From G965202915 sp965202915 (lineage in GTDB: Bacteria > Pseudomonadota > Gammaproteobacteria > Eutrophobiales > Eutrophobiaceae): a stretch of 64,000 bases of DNA. Below are positions 1 to 8,986 of this stretch, piece by piece (positions within the stretch are counted from its first letter, which is position 1; every line of letters begins with the position of its first letter). The position numbers and the translations under genes were made by a program. The notes beneath the pieces are model-generated. The model saw nothing but the letters and a program-made list of their open reading frames with translations, made no database searches and was not told where the DNA came from. Location: the NCBI GenBank assembly GCA_965202915.1, contig OZ241847.1:1426001-1490000 (forward strand), read 5' to 3'.

Positions 1-96
1 GCAAAGGCGGCCATGGAACGCGCCGAACCGGCGGCGGTGGCGGAGCCGGATGCCGACCTGTTCGACCTGCCGCCGCTGATCCCTGATGATGGCTAA
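1..96 (+). CDS. C-terminal end of an unidentified protein (partial)
   Basis: The first frame is open from base 1 to a TAA at 94-96 and encodes 31 residues. They are rich in Ala, Glu, Asp and Pro and end in PPLIPDDG. The codons look like real coding sequence, and the acidic proline-rich composition suits a disordered tail. Nothing identifies the family because the gene starts outside the window. Confidence 0.5.
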   Translation, partial: AKAAMERAEPAAVAEPDADLFDLPPLIPDDG

Positions 97-144
97 AGGA
101 GTCGGGGTCTCCCGTCCCCGATAAAACCAACCCCAACAAATACC

Positions 145-162
145 CCCCCCTGACAAGGGGGG
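145..162. terminator. C-run/G-run hairpin, possible terminator
   Basis: Six C (145-150) and six G (157-162) can pair around the loop TGACAA, followed by another G run (165-171). It lies just after the gene that ends at 96. There is no T tract, so intrinsic termination is only a guess. It may equally be a copy of a G/C-run intergenic repeat. Confidence 0.25.
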
Positions 163-267
163 CAGGGGGGGTTCGAGTAACACCGGCACTTTGCCCGAAC
201 TGCACTGTGAGCGGTGCTGGGTTGCGGGTTGACGGTAACGGCGGCGGGCCGGGGCGCCGGGCGGTAT

Positions 268-1443
268 TTAATTTTGCGGCGTGGGGGGGGTGTTTTGCAA
301 CCAGTATCGTGCGATCAGGAAGGCAAGCAGGCTTAGCATGGATGCAAATGTAAAGGTCATGCTCGCCCCAATTAGGTCCCAAAGCCGGCCACTGAGGTAG
401 CTGCCAAAGGCCAGGCCGGCGCCGAAGCTTACGCTGCTGTACAGGGCTTGTCCCCGGCCCTGTAGCCGATGTTTGAATGCGCGGTGTATGTATTGAATGG
501 CTACTGCGTGGTAAACGCCAAAGGTTGCCGCGTGTAGTAACTGGGCTATGCAGAGAATCGCACTGTGCTCAATAAAGAAAGCGATCATCAGCCAGCGGAT
601 CACCGCTAATAATAAACTTACTGAGATTAATGTTTTTAATCCAAAGCGTCGAATCAGTTTGTGCATGATCATAAATACCAGCACTTCGGCACCGACGCCG
701 ATGGCCCACAGGATGCCGATTGTTCTGCTCGCATACTGGTTGGCTTCAAGGTAGATGGTAAAAAACGTGTAGTAGGCGCCATGACCGGCCTGCATCAGGA
801 AACAGACTGCCAATAAGGCTAATACGCCGGGCTGCTTGACCACCGATAATAAGGTATGGTGGGGATTGGGACCGGCCTGGGCGCGGACTTCGGGGATGGA
901 CAGGGTCAGCAACCATAATGCCAGCATCACGACCAGCAGGATTATTGGGAGTGTGTCTATCGGGATTGCTTCAAATGCCCGGCCTAAAATAATAACGGCG
1001 ATAATGAAGCCGATTGAGCCCCATACTCTGATCACGGTATAAATGTGTGTGGTTTCACCGAGGCGGGACATGGTCGCCGCTTCCACCTGGGGCAGTGATG
1101 CACTCCAAAAAAAGGAAAAGATGAACAGGATCAGCATCAATTGCCAGTATTCGGCGACGCCTACAAGTGCGCTGAAGGTGATGACCGACATCAATGAGGT
1201 AAAGCGAATGACCCTGACGGGCTGGTGGGTGCGATCAACGACCCAGCCCCAGATATAGGCTGAAAAGATTTTGGTAACTACAAGAATTGCGGTTAATACG
1301 CCGATCTGGTGGGCGTCAAAACCCAGGGACTGCAAATACAGGGACCAGTACGGTAGAAATCCGCCCACTGTAATAAAGAATAGAAAGTAAAAGCCGGACA
1401 GCCGCCAGTAAGGCAGGGTGGGATGACTGGTGGCAAGCTTCAT
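268..1443 (-). CDS. MFS transporter, HcaT-like (MFS_1_like)
   Basis: A 391-residue, very hydrophobic protein with about 12 membrane segments and the MFS loop between helices 2 and 3 (WGWVVDRTHQPVRVIR, about residues 65-80). The N-terminal stretch around LPYWSLYLQSLGF resembles the 3-phenylpropionate/nucleoside permease-like family that includes E. coli HcaT. It should be an inner-membrane secondary transporter. The substrate cannot be read from the sequence. It lies 33 bp downstream of aroC on the same strand, so it may be co-transcribed with it, though no functional link is apparent. Confidence 0.75.
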   Translation of the reverse strand: MKLATSHPTLPYWRLSGFYFLFFITVGGFLPYWSLYLQSLGFDAHQIGVLTAILVVTKIFSAYIWGWVVDRTHQPVRVIRFTSLMSVITFSALVGVAEYWQLMLILFIFSFFWSASLPQVEAATMSRLGETTHIYTVIRVWGSIGFIIAVIILGRAFEAIPIDTLPIILLVVMLALWLLTLSIPEVRAQAGPNPHHTLLSVVKQPGVLALLAVCFLMQAGHGAYYTFFTIYLEANQYASRTIGILWAIGVGAEVLVFMIMHKLIRRFGLKTLISVSLLLAVIRWLMIAFFIEHSAILCIAQLLHAATFGVYHAVAIQYIHRAFKHRLQGRGQALYSSVSFGAGLAFGSYLSGRLWDLIGASMTFTFASMLSLLAFLIARYWLQNTPPTPQN

Positions 1444-1476
1444 CAGTTATTATTGCCGCGGCCGGCGGGGTGTTGT

Positions 1477-2586
1477 TTATTTATCGGTGGCCACGGACGC
1501 CGGTATGATCGGCGTTTTGGAAACCCGGTGCGGATTTTGTCCGCGTTGTCTGAGGGTATGATCCATCAATACCAGCGCCAGCATGGCCTCGGCGATTGGG
1601 GTTGCCCGAATGCCAACACAGGGATCATGTCTGCCGGTTGTGACCACGCTATCGGATTGTCCGGCGCGGGTGACGGTTTCCCCCGGCAGGCGGATGCTTG
1701 AGGTCGGTTTGACCGCAATACTGATCATAAGGTCCTGTCCCGACGAGATCCCCCCCAGTATGCCGCCGGCGTTATTGCCGATAAAGCCCCCGGGCGTCAT
1801 CGCGTCGCGATGTTCGGTGCCTTTGTGCTCGATGGAGTTAAAACCGGCGCCAATTTCGACGCCTTTGACGGCGTTGATGCTCATCATTGCCTTGGCAACG
1901 TCGGCATCGAGTCGGTCGAAGATGGGTTCACCCAGTCCCACCGGCATATTGCACGCGGTGATATTGATGCGCGCACCAATGGAGTCGCCTTGTTTGCGGA
2001 GCGCGTCCATATAGTCCTCCAGTTGCCGAATCTGGTCTATATTGGGACAAAAGAATGGGTTGTTATAAATGGCATTTGGATCTTTGTATGCGATCTTGAT
2101 TGGCCCCAACTGGGCAAGATAACCGCGAATGCTGATGCCGCATTGCTCGGCCAGGTATTTTTTCGCGATTGCCCCGGCGGCGACCCGCATGCAGGTCTCG
2201 CGTGCCGAGGCGCGCCCGCCACCGCGATGATCGCGGATGCCGTATTTTTGCTGGTAGGTATAGTCGGCGTGACCCGGACGAAATTTTTCGGCAAGAGCGG
2301 AATAATCTTTGGATCGTTGATCTTCATTGTGAATGATCAGGCCAATGGGGGTGCCGGTGGTGACGCCTTCAAACACGCCGGAGGTGATTGTGACGGTATC
2401 CGATTCCCGCCGCTGGCTGACGTGACGGGATTGGCCGGGTTTTCTCCGGTCCAAATCCCGCTGCAGGTCCTGCTCAGACAGGGACAGTCCCGGCGGACAG
2501 CCGTCGACTATGCCCAGATAGGCATGACCATGGCTTTCTCCGCCGGTGGTGAGGGTAAATAATTTTCCCAGAGTATTGCCTGACAT
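1477..2586 (-). CDS. aroC: chorismate synthase
   Basis: A 369-residue protein catalysing the last step of the shikimate pathway, EPSP to chorismate, with reduced FMN. Family signatures are visible: GESHG near residue 18, RPGHADYTYQ near 103, the GGGRASARET motif near 122, and FIGNNAGGILGG near 267. The length matches bacterial AroC (about 360). The enzyme is cytosolic. The start MSGNTLGKLF is the usual AroC N terminus. A long open frame on the opposite strand is a codon-bias shadow. Confidence 0.97.
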   Translation of the reverse strand: MSGNTLGKLFTLTTGGESHGHAYLGIVDGCPPGLSLSEQDLQRDLDRRKPGQSRHVSQRRESDTVTITSGVFEGVTTGTPIGLIIHNEDQRSKDYSALAEKFRPGHADYTYQQKYGIRDHRGGGRASARETCMRVAAGAIAKKYLAEQCGISIRGYLAQLGPIKIAYKDPNAIYNNPFFCPNIDQIRQLEDYMDALRKQGDSIGARINITACNMPVGLGEPIFDRLDADVAKAMMSINAVKGVEIGAGFNSIEHKGTEHRDAMTPGGFIGNNAGGILGGISSGQDLMISIAVKPTSSIRLPGETVTRAGQSDSVVTTGRHDPCVGIRATPIAEAMLALVLMDHTLRQRGQNPHRVSKTPIIPASVATDK

Positions 2587-2743
2587 GGGTGCTATTGTAC
2601 AGAATCAACCGGATTTGGGGTATAGGTCGGTGATCTAAATATGATCCCGCCGGGTCTGAGGTCCGGCGGTCGGGCAAATACGGGTTGACGGCCTCGGTAA
2701 TGTGTTTCAATATTACCGGATGAACGCAGGGTCGATCCGGGCT

Positions 2744-3286
2744 ATGGTGATAATGCAACCCATATTGGTCGCTTGTGCGGGCCTGTTGGGGTTGCTTGCT
2801 TTTCCGCCCGCCGGTCACGCCGAGGCGCCATCGATTGCACTGAAACGGGTTGATAATGGTGCGCTCCGCAACATGGGGGACTATATCGGCCAGGGGCAAT
2901 GGGTGGTGGTGAACGTATGGAGCCCGAGTTGCGGTTTTTGCGTCCGGGAGTTGCCGTTGGTGGAGAAACTGCACGCGGACCGCGGACGGCGGCTGAGCGT
3001 GCTTGGGGTGACTATTGATTTCCCCAGTTTTGGGTATGGCAGAATCGATACCATAGAGGCCTTTTTGCAGAGGCGTCCTCTCGATTATCCGCTGTTCCTC
3101 GCCGATATGGCGACGGCGTCTGAGTTAATCGGCATGCGGTTGGTGGGCATACCGCTTATTGCAATCTTTCACCCGGATGGGCGGCCATTGGTGCGTTGGC
3201 CGGGGAAGATCGAACCTGAGGAGATTTATCGCTTTATCGATAATTATGAGGAGGTCGGCGAAGATGAATTGTCGGTGGATTTCTAA
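2744..3286 (+). CDS. TlpA-like periplasmic thioredoxin
   Basis: A thioredoxin-fold protein of about 180 residues. The chosen ATG opens a signal peptide (MVIMQPILVACAGLLG, cleaved near AGHA). In-frame alternatives are ATG 2720 and GTG 2702. The redox site is CGFC in the context SPSCGFCVRELP, followed by a cis-Pro-like segment (GIPLIAIFHPDGRP). TlpA/ResA relatives reduce disulfides in the periplasm, often during cytochrome c or oxidase assembly. It faces the end of the soxD-like cytochrome gene. A role in cytochrome or Sox protein thiol maintenance is plausible but inferred. Confidence 0.8.
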   Translation: MVIMQPILVACAGLLGLLAFPPAGHAEAPSIALKRVDNGALRNMGDYIGQGQWVVVNVWSPSCGFCVRELPLVEKLHADRGRRLSVLGVTIDFPSFGYGRIDTIEAFLQRRPLDYPLFLADMATASELIGMRLVGIPLIAIFHPDGRPLVRWPGKIEPEEIYRFIDNYEEVGEDELSVDF

Positions 3287-3298
3287 GGTGCAAGCCGG

Positions 3299-3838
3299 TC
3301 ACTGGGTATCGCCGCGTTCATAGACGTTGATAAATCCATCACGGTTGGGCATGACGATTTTTCCCAGGGTGTTTGAGTCCATCACCTCGTCCTCGGCGAT
3401 CACGCCATTCAGATACAGTAAATAGGCGGTCACGGCATAGACTTCATTGTCGGATAATGATCCGGGTGCGGTCATCGGCATGGATCGCCGGATCATATCA
3501 AACAGGGTGGTGGCATAGGGCCAGTAGCTGCCTATGGTCTGCTCCGCATAATCGCCGCTCAGGCCGTTATTGGCGCCGGCCAACCGGTCGGCGGAACCGC
3601 CCATGGCGTCAGGCCCGTGGCAGACTATGCATTGGGTATTATAGACCTGCCTGCCGCGGGTAACGTCGCCGCTGCCTTCCGGCAGGCCGGTGCCGTCGGG
3701 CATGATGCCGATATCCCATTGCGCTATTGCCTGCGCCGATGCGTTTTCACCCAGCATCGGGCCGTCGGCACGGGGATATTCAATCCCAACCAGCATCAAT
3801 ATCGATAGCGCCGTTATCCGGTATCCGTTGACGTCCAT
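3299..3838 (-). CDS. SoxD-like monoheme cytochrome c
   Basis: About 179 residues with one heme c site, CIVCH, and a distal Met candidate in RRSMPMTAPG. The block WDIGIMPDGTGLPEGSGD ahead of the heme is typical of SoxD-type cytochromes. The start was put at the ATG encoding MDVNGYRITALSILMLVG, which gives an export signal; ATG 3796 is an alternative. With this start it overlaps the 3' end of soxC by 59 bp. It should accept electrons from SoxC in the periplasm. Classical SoxD carries two hemes and is roughly twice as long, so this is a short form, also comparable to SorB. Confidence 0.75.
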   Translation of the reverse strand: MDVNGYRITALSILMLVGIEYPRADGPMLGENASAQAIAQWDIGIMPDGTGLPEGSGDVTRGRQVYNTQCIVCHGPDAMGGSADRLAGANNGLSGDYAEQTIGSYWPYATTLFDMIRRSMPMTAPGSLSDNEVYAVTAYLLYLNGVIAEDEVMDSNTLGKIVMPNRDGFINVYERGDTQ

Positions 3839-5138
3839 AGGTGTGTGTGACCACGCCGTCCGGGTCGACCGCCCAGGCGACAATGGCGTTATAATGAAAA
3901 AATCCGCGCCGACCGCGGCGGGCAATCAAGTCTTCTCTTTCAGGTTGGATATAGCCGCTTTCATCGATGGCTCTGCTTTTCAAGATCGCATCCTGTCCGT
4001 TCCAATGCCAGGGGGCGCGGAAGCGGGTAAATGATTTGGATAATATCGGTTCCTGCAACTGGGCATCGGCCCAGGTTTTACCGCCATCGGCCGAGACCTG
4101 GACCTGTCTGATCCTGCCCTTCCCGGACCAGGCCAAACCGGTGATCTGATACAGGCCCGGTTGCGGTAACAACATGCCGCCTGAGGGCGACGTGATCAGT
4201 GATTTGGCGGCCATTTCAAAGGTGAACATCCTGGCCTTGCCGGAGGGCAGTAATTCGGTGTATTTTGATGTTTCATTGCGCGCCATGATCGGTTGTGTGC
4301 TTGCCTTGAGCCGGCGCAACCATTTGACGTTCAATACGCCTTCCCAACCGGGCAAAATCAGGCGTAATGGATAACCGTTTTCAGGGCGGATGCGCTCACC
4401 ATTCTGGTATAAGGCCAGAATGGCGTCATCCATCGCCTTCTCCACCGGAATACTGACGTTCATTGCGAACGCATCGGCGCCTTCGGCAATCAGCCATTTT
4501 GCACTGTTCTTTAATCCGACTTCCCGCATTAAAATGGACAACGGTACCCCGGTCCATTCACTGCATGAGACCAGGCCATGAAAATATCCGGCCTTTGCCC
4601 TTGAAGGCTGGCTGTTCCAGCCGGCGTTACTGTTGCCGCCACACTCAATAAAACAAATACGCGACACCTGCGGATAGCGGAGCAGGTTTTCCACGGTAAA
4701 AAACGACGCGGTTTTTACCAGGCCGTGGATCAGCAATTCATGTTGCGCCGGGTCAATTTGCGGCACACCATTATGATGACGCTCGTAATGCAGGCCATTG
4801 GGGGTGATCGTGCCCTCCAGTTCGTGCAGTGGCGTCCATGACACCCCATTGCCACTTACGGCCTGGTTTGCCGATGGGAACCGCAATACCTGATCTTCGT
4901 ATTTTGACGGTGCGCCATAGGTGGAAAATGATGCGCCCGGCTCGGTCATCCACCGGGGTCGGTGCCAGTTGTTATCGCCGGCGGCTTCATTGGCCGAGGT
5001 GGCGGAGATGAATGGTATCGCGCCGGATATCGCGCCCAGGCCCAAACCGCCTTTGAGAAATAAGCGCCGGTCCAGCAGGCCATTGGCGGCGACCCCGGGC
5101 AAACCGGAGGGCGTCGGCGTTGTGGGTTTAGCGGGCAT
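3780..5138 (-). CDS. soxC: sulfane/sulfite dehydrogenase molybdenum subunit SoxC
   Basis: A molybdopterin oxidoreductase of the sulfite oxidase family, about 452 residues. A Tat signal is present near the N terminus (DRRLFLKGGLGLGAISG). The Mo-ligand cysteine is probably that in FIECGGNSNAGW. The block GLVSCSEWTGVPLS and the LPGWEGVLNVKWLRRLK stretch are characteristic of SoxC. The C-terminal third is the dimerisation domain (ITGLAWSGKGRIRQVQVSADGG). SoxC oxidises the SoxY-bound sulfane sulfur with its cytochrome partner, encoded immediately downstream. Start taken at ATG 5138; GTG 5180 is in frame. No soxXYZAB genes are in the window. Confidence 0.88.
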   Translation of the reverse strand: MPAKPTTPTPSGLPGVAANGLLDRRLFLKGGLGLGAISGAIPFISATSANEAAGDNNWHRPRWMTEPGASFSTYGAPSKYEDQVLRFPSANQAVSGNGVSWTPLHELEGTITPNGLHYERHHNGVPQIDPAQHELLIHGLVKTASFFTVENLLRYPQVSRICFIECGGNSNAGWNSQPSRAKAGYFHGLVSCSEWTGVPLSILMREVGLKNSAKWLIAEGADAFAMNVSIPVEKAMDDAILALYQNGERIRPENGYPLRLILPGWEGVLNVKWLRRLKASTQPIMARNETSKYTELLPSGKARMFTFEMAAKSLITSPSGGMLLPQPGLYQITGLAWSGKGRIRQVQVSADGGKTWADAQLQEPILSKSFTRFRAPWHWNGQDAILKSRAIDESGYIQPEREDLIARRGRRGFFHYNAIVAWAVDPDGVVTHTYGRQRIPDNGAIDIDAGWD

Positions 5139-5204
5139 CGTGCGGGTTAATTCCGGAGTCGCGACGGCATCGCGACACACGTTGCCGGTGGTTTGGGTGC
5201 GTCT

Positions 5205-6833
5205 TTATTGCAGCAGCGGGGCGCCGGAAATATCCTCATGGTCAACCTCGTCCAGTTGTTCCTGCTTTAAATGTTTTTTTGCGTATTCCATATAGACTTT
5301 TTCATTCATAAATACATCAAACAGATCCGGGTCTATGTGATTATCGAGTTTCATCCGCCCAAGAATTTTCAGGCTCTTTGACAGAGGCATGGCCTTTTTA
5401 TAAGGCCGGTCAGCCGCGGTTAATGCCTCGAATATATCAGCTATCGCGACTATGCGCGCCGGTATCGACATTTGTTTGCCGGTGAGTCTGTTCGGGTAGC
5501 CGGTACCGTCAACTTTCTCATGGTGGCCGCCGGCAAATTCGGGCACTCTGCGTAAATGTTTCGGGTACGGCAGGGCTTCCAGCATTTTTATGGTAACACT
5601 GACGTGGTTATTGATGATCTCGCGTTCGGCGATGGTCAGGGTGCCGCGTTCAATTTTCAGATTCCGGACTTCCTCATCCGATAACAGCGGTACAGTATTA
5701 TCACCATCATGCCATTTTCTGGCGGCGATCTGTTCTATTGTGATGCGAGCCTGTTCCGACATCGATTCCCCGCCAATATTGCATTGACGAACGTATTCAC
5801 GATCACCGGCCAGGGATTTTATCTGTTGCCGTAAGGTTTCATCCTGGCTGATAAGCGCATCAAGGTCGCGCTCAATACCGAGTTTGGCCAGTAACGCATC
5901 GATGATTTTGTCGCGTTTCAAAATTTCAAATCGGGTATCAACAAGATGGATGCGATCAAATATGGTTTCCAGCTTGGTGCTCTTATCAACCACGTATTCC
6001 GGAGTGGTGATCTTGCCGCAATCATGCAGCCAGGCGGCCACTTCCAGCTCATATTTCTCGGCTTCGGTCATATAAAAATCCGCCAATGGGCCGGTGTTTG
6101 TGCGACAGGCGGCATCGGCAAGCAGGTTGGTAATGATCGGCACCCGCCGGCAATGGCCCGCGGTATAAGGTGATTTTTCATCGATGGCATTGGCGATCAG
6201 CTGTATAAAAGAATCAAACAGCTTCTTCTGCGCGTCTATTAATGTCTTGTTGGTGATCGTTACCGCGGCCTGTGACGCCAGGGATTCAACCAACTGCTGC
6301 ACAAGCGGGCTGAATGGTATTATTTGACCGGTTTTTTCATCGGTCGCATTGATTAGTTGCAGGACGCCGATGATTTCATTCTCATGGTTGACCATGGGCA
6401 CGGTAAGAAATGAGGTGGAATGGTAACCGAGTTTTTTATCAAACTGGCGGGTGCCGGAAAAATCAAACTCTATATCGCTGTCATATACGTCGGCAATATT
6501 CGCGGTTTTGCCGTTTAGCGCGGCCCAGGTCACCACCAGATTGTTATTCGGGCGACCGTGTTGGTCCGTTAACGGGATGGGGGGCAGGTCGATCTTTTCC
6601 CGACTGGTGCCACCTTTATGCAGCTTCAGGGATTTGTTATGCATGATCGCAAACTCAAGGTGGTTATGCTCGCTGCGTAAGTACAGGGTGCCGCCGTCGG
6701 CGTCGCTTAGATCCATCGCCTGTACCAGGATCAACTCAAGCAGGCGGGTTTGATCCTTTTCCGCGGAAAGGGCGATACCGATTTGATTCAGCTCGCTCAG
6801 TAGCCTGGATATATTTTCCAATGTGTATTTCAT
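5205..6833 (-). CDS. GAF domain / HD-GYP phosphodiesterase
   Basis: 542 residues: a GAF domain (about 15-190, VQAMDLSDADGGTLYLRS at the start), then a split HD-GYP domain (about 205-520). Metal and catalytic motifs are intact: HDCGKI near 268, then GGHHEKVDGTGYPNRL near 440 and DIFEALTAADRPYK near 470. Such proteins hydrolyse cyclic-di-GMP under control of a small ligand or redox signal bound by GAF. There is no signal peptide or membrane segment, so it is cytosolic. Same strand as soxC, with a gap of 25-66 bp depending on the soxC start; co-transcription is possible. Confidence 0.88.
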   Translation of the reverse strand: MKYTLENISRLLSELNQIGIALSAEKDQTRLLELILVQAMDLSDADGGTLYLRSEHNHLEFAIMHNKSLKLHKGGTSREKIDLPPIPLTDQHGRPNNNLVVTWAALNGKTANIADVYDSDIEFDFSGTRQFDKKLGYHSTSFLTVPMVNHENEIIGVLQLINATDEKTGQIIPFSPLVQQLVESLASQAAVTITNKTLIDAQKKLFDSFIQLIANAIDEKSPYTAGHCRRVPIITNLLADAACRTNTGPLADFYMTEAEKYELEVAAWLHDCGKITTPEYVVDKSTKLETIFDRIHLVDTRFEILKRDKIIDALLAKLGIERDLDALISQDETLRQQIKSLAGDREYVRQCNIGGESMSEQARITIEQIAARKWHDGDNTVPLLSDEEVRNLKIERGTLTIAEREIINNHVSVTIKMLEALPYPKHLRRVPEFAGGHHEKVDGTGYPNRLTGKQMSIPARIVAIADIFEALTAADRPYKKAMPLSKSLKILGRMKLDNHIDPDLFDVFMNEKVYMEYAKKHLKQEQLDEVDHEDISGAPLLQ

Positions 6834-6870
6834 AAAAATCCGCCGTCGGCTTGTTCAGTATAACCGATTT

Positions 6871-8763
6871 TCATTTGTCGGGCGCATCGTGCGCCAATTC
6901 AATGATTAACCTGTTTAAGCGATTCACAAATCCGGCCGGGTCGTCCAACTGACCGCCTTCACTTAACAGGGCCTGGTCAAAAATGATCTGTGACCATTCA
7001 TCGAATTGATCATTACCGGCCTCTTTATCCAGGCGGGAGATGATTGGATGGTCAAGGTTGATCTCGAGTATGGGTTTGGCCTCGGTGATGGTTTGGCCGG
7101 AGGCCTTCAATATCTGCTCCAGGTGACGCCCCATTTCATTTTCATCCGATACCAGACAGGCCGGTGAATGGGTCAGACGATGGGTGGGTCTGACGTCTTT
7201 CACCTTGTCATCCAATATCTTTTTGATCCGTTCGGTCAGGCGCTTGTTTTTGTCTTTATCGCGGCCTGGCTTGTCATCGGATTTATCCGGTTTATCCAGG
7301 CTGAGTTCCCCCCTGGCGATGGATTCCAGCGGTTTGTCCTGGTATTCAGGCAGGTGAGTGACGACCCATGAATCGATGGGATCGGTCATTAATAACACCT
7401 CAATATTGCGGTCGCGAAAGATTTCAAGGTGAGGGCTGTTGTTTGCGGTTGCATAATTTTCGGCGGTGAGATAGTAGATCGCCTTTTGGCCTTCCTGCAT
7501 GCGTCCAACGTAGTCCTTTAATGAAGTCTCCTGCCTGTCGGAATCCTGATGGGTGCCGGCAAATCGGAATAATTGCGCCAGATCATCTTTATAATCGGTG
7601 GCGTCGACCACGCCTTCTTTCAAGACCCTGCCGAATAACCGCCAGAATTTTGCATATTTGTCAGTGTCTTTTTCGGCCATGTTTTTCAGCAGGCCAAGGA
7701 TTTTTTTGGTGCAACCGGCGCGAATGGAATCGATGGTGCTGTTATTTTGCAGAATCTCTCTGGAAATATTTAACGGCAGGTCATCGGAATCCACCACGCC
7801 TTTAACGAAGCGCAACCAGGGCGGCAGGAGCTGTTCGGCGTCATCCATAATGAATACCCGCCGAACGTACAGTTTGACGCCGTGACGCCGGTCTTTGTCC
7901 CACAGGTCAAAGGGAGCATGGGAGGGAATGTACAATAGCCCGGTGTATTCCAGTTTTCCCTCCACCCTGGTATAAAGGTGCGTCAGCGGATCTTCAAAAT
8001 CATGGGCGACGTGTTTGTAAAATTCATTAAATTCTTCCTGGGTAATGTCCTTTTTGTTGCGCCTCCATAAGGCCGTGGCCGTGTTGACCGTGTCATCGCC
8101 TTTGGCGTCTTTCTCCTCTTTGGGCATCACGATAGGTATGGAGACGTGATCGGAATATTTGGTAATGACCTCGCGCAAACGATAACCATTCAGGAATTCA
8201 TCCATATTATCGCGCAACTGCAATACCACCTTGGTGCCGCGTTTTGGCCGGTCGACGGTCTTTATCGTGTAGTCATTTTCACCGGTGGAGGTCCAGCGCA
8301 CCCCCTCCCCCCTCGGCAGGCCGGCACGGCGGGTAAAGACGTCAACTTTTTGTGCGACTATGAAGGCCGAATAGAAACCCACGCCAAATTGGCCGATTAA
8401 TTGGCTGTCTTTACTGTTGTCACCGGTTAAAGACTCGAAAAACTGCCTTGTGCCGGATTTGGCAATAGTGCCCAGATTTTCTATTACCTCCTCACGGGAC
8501 ATGCCGATACCGTTATCCAGCACGGTGATGGTTTTATTTTCGCGGTTATATTCCACCCGGATATTCAGAATCGAATCATTCTCATACAGGCTGTCATCCC
8601 GCAGGGCCTCAAACCGGAGCTTGTCGGCCGCGTCGGCGGCATTGGAGATCAATTCACGTAAAAAGATCTCCTTATTGCCGTACAGCGAATGGATCATCAG
8701 ATCCAATAATTGCCGAACTTCGGTCTGGAAACCCAGGGTTTCCTGTTTTGCTTTAGTGGTCAT
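6871..8763 (-). CDS. htpG: chaperone HtpG (Hsp90)
   Basis: 630 residues, close to E. coli HtpG (624). The GHKL ATPase motifs are all present: ELISNAADAADKLRFEAL near 38, DNGIGMS near 81 and GQFGVGFYSAF near 123. The middle and C-terminal dimerisation domains are complete. A charged linker-like insertion, KPDKSDDKPGRDKDKNKR, lies near residue 495. It is a cytosolic ATP-dependent chaperone of the heat-shock response. A good sigma-32 promoter lies just upstream (8793-8820), which supports heat induction. Confidence 0.97.
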   Translation of the reverse strand: MTTKAKQETLGFQTEVRQLLDLMIHSLYGNKEIFLRELISNAADAADKLRFEALRDDSLYENDSILNIRVEYNRENKTITVLDNGIGMSREEVIENLGTIAKSGTRQFFESLTGDNSKDSQLIGQFGVGFYSAFIVAQKVDVFTRRAGLPRGEGVRWTSTGENDYTIKTVDRPKRGTKVVLQLRDNMDEFLNGYRLREVITKYSDHVSIPIVMPKEEKDAKGDDTVNTATALWRRNKKDITQEEFNEFYKHVAHDFEDPLTHLYTRVEGKLEYTGLLYIPSHAPFDLWDKDRRHGVKLYVRRVFIMDDAEQLLPPWLRFVKGVVDSDDLPLNISREILQNNSTIDSIRAGCTKKILGLLKNMAEKDTDKYAKFWRLFGRVLKEGVVDATDYKDDLAQLFRFAGTHQDSDRQETSLKDYVGRMQEGQKAIYYLTAENYATANNSPHLEIFRDRNIEVLLMTDPIDSWVVTHLPEYQDKPLESIARGELSLDKPDKSDDKPGRDKDKNKRLTERIKKILDDKVKDVRPTHRLTHSPACLVSDENEMGRHLEQILKASGQTITEAKPILEINLDHPIISRLDKEAGNDQFDEWSQIIFDQALLSEGGQLDDPAGFVNRLNRLIIELAHDAPDK

Positions 8764-8792
8764 GGCGTAACGTCCCGGGAATAATTATTGAA

Positions 8793-8820
8793 ACATGGGG
8801 ATTAATAGTTGTTTTTCAAA
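8793..8820 (-). promoter_or_regulatory. sigma-32 (RpoH) heat-shock promoter of htpG
   Basis: On the minus strand TTTGAAA (8820-8814) is followed after 13 bp by CCCCATGT (8800-8793). The sigma-32 consensus is CTTGAAA, 11-17 bp, CCCCATNT, so the -35 matches 6 of 7 and the -10 matches fully. It lies about 30 bp before the htpG ATG. The rpoH gene itself is at 52 kb in this window. Confidence 0.8.
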
Positions 8821-8831
8821 CTTTCCAAAAG

Positions 8832-8857
8832 CCATATATTAAACCCATATATTAAAC
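8832..8857. repeat. 13-bp tandem direct repeat
   Basis: CCATATATTAAAC occurs twice without a gap (8832-8844 and 8845-8857), just upstream of the htpG -35 element. It is AT-rich. It may act as an UP-like element or be a replication slippage product; no function is shown. Confidence 0.6.
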
Positions 8858-8876
8858 TTTTTGAAAGGATATACAA

Positions 8877-8907
8877 AACCCCAGGCCGCTGCCACAGACC
8901 TGGGGTT
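8877..8907 (-). terminator. Rho-independent terminator of the tupBC operon
   Basis: Perfect 9-bp arms AACCCCAGG (8877-8885) and CCTGGGGTT (8899-8907) surround a 13-nt loop. In the minus direction the stem is followed by TTTTGTATAT. It lies 80 bp after the stop of the tungstate ATPase gene and before the htpG promoter, so it separates the two units. Confidence 0.75.
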
Positions 8908-8986
8908 ACTACCAACTTTGTCAAATGCAAAGTTATGCGGTTACCCGCCTATCTGTAATTATAGTCCATTATTTGCAAATGATCAT

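Noticed and set aside
143..171. G-quadruplex regulatory element
   Set aside because: Two or three G runs are present but a regular four-run pattern is not, and no gene is positioned to be controlled by it.
1810..2562. 250-codon plus-strand open frame opposite aroC
   Set aside because: It mirrors aroC codon bias, has no ribosome site or recognisable domain, and aroC is unmistakable on the other strand.
2474..2974. 166-codon minus-strand frame covering the aroC start and the TlpA-like gene
   Set aside because: It overlaps two well-supported genes and its composition (Pro, His, Arg, Ser rich) is that of a shadow frame.
8832..8857. Iterons or an origin of replication at the tandem repeat
   Set aside because: Only two copies, with no DnaA boxes or replication genes nearby; the location is an htpG promoter.
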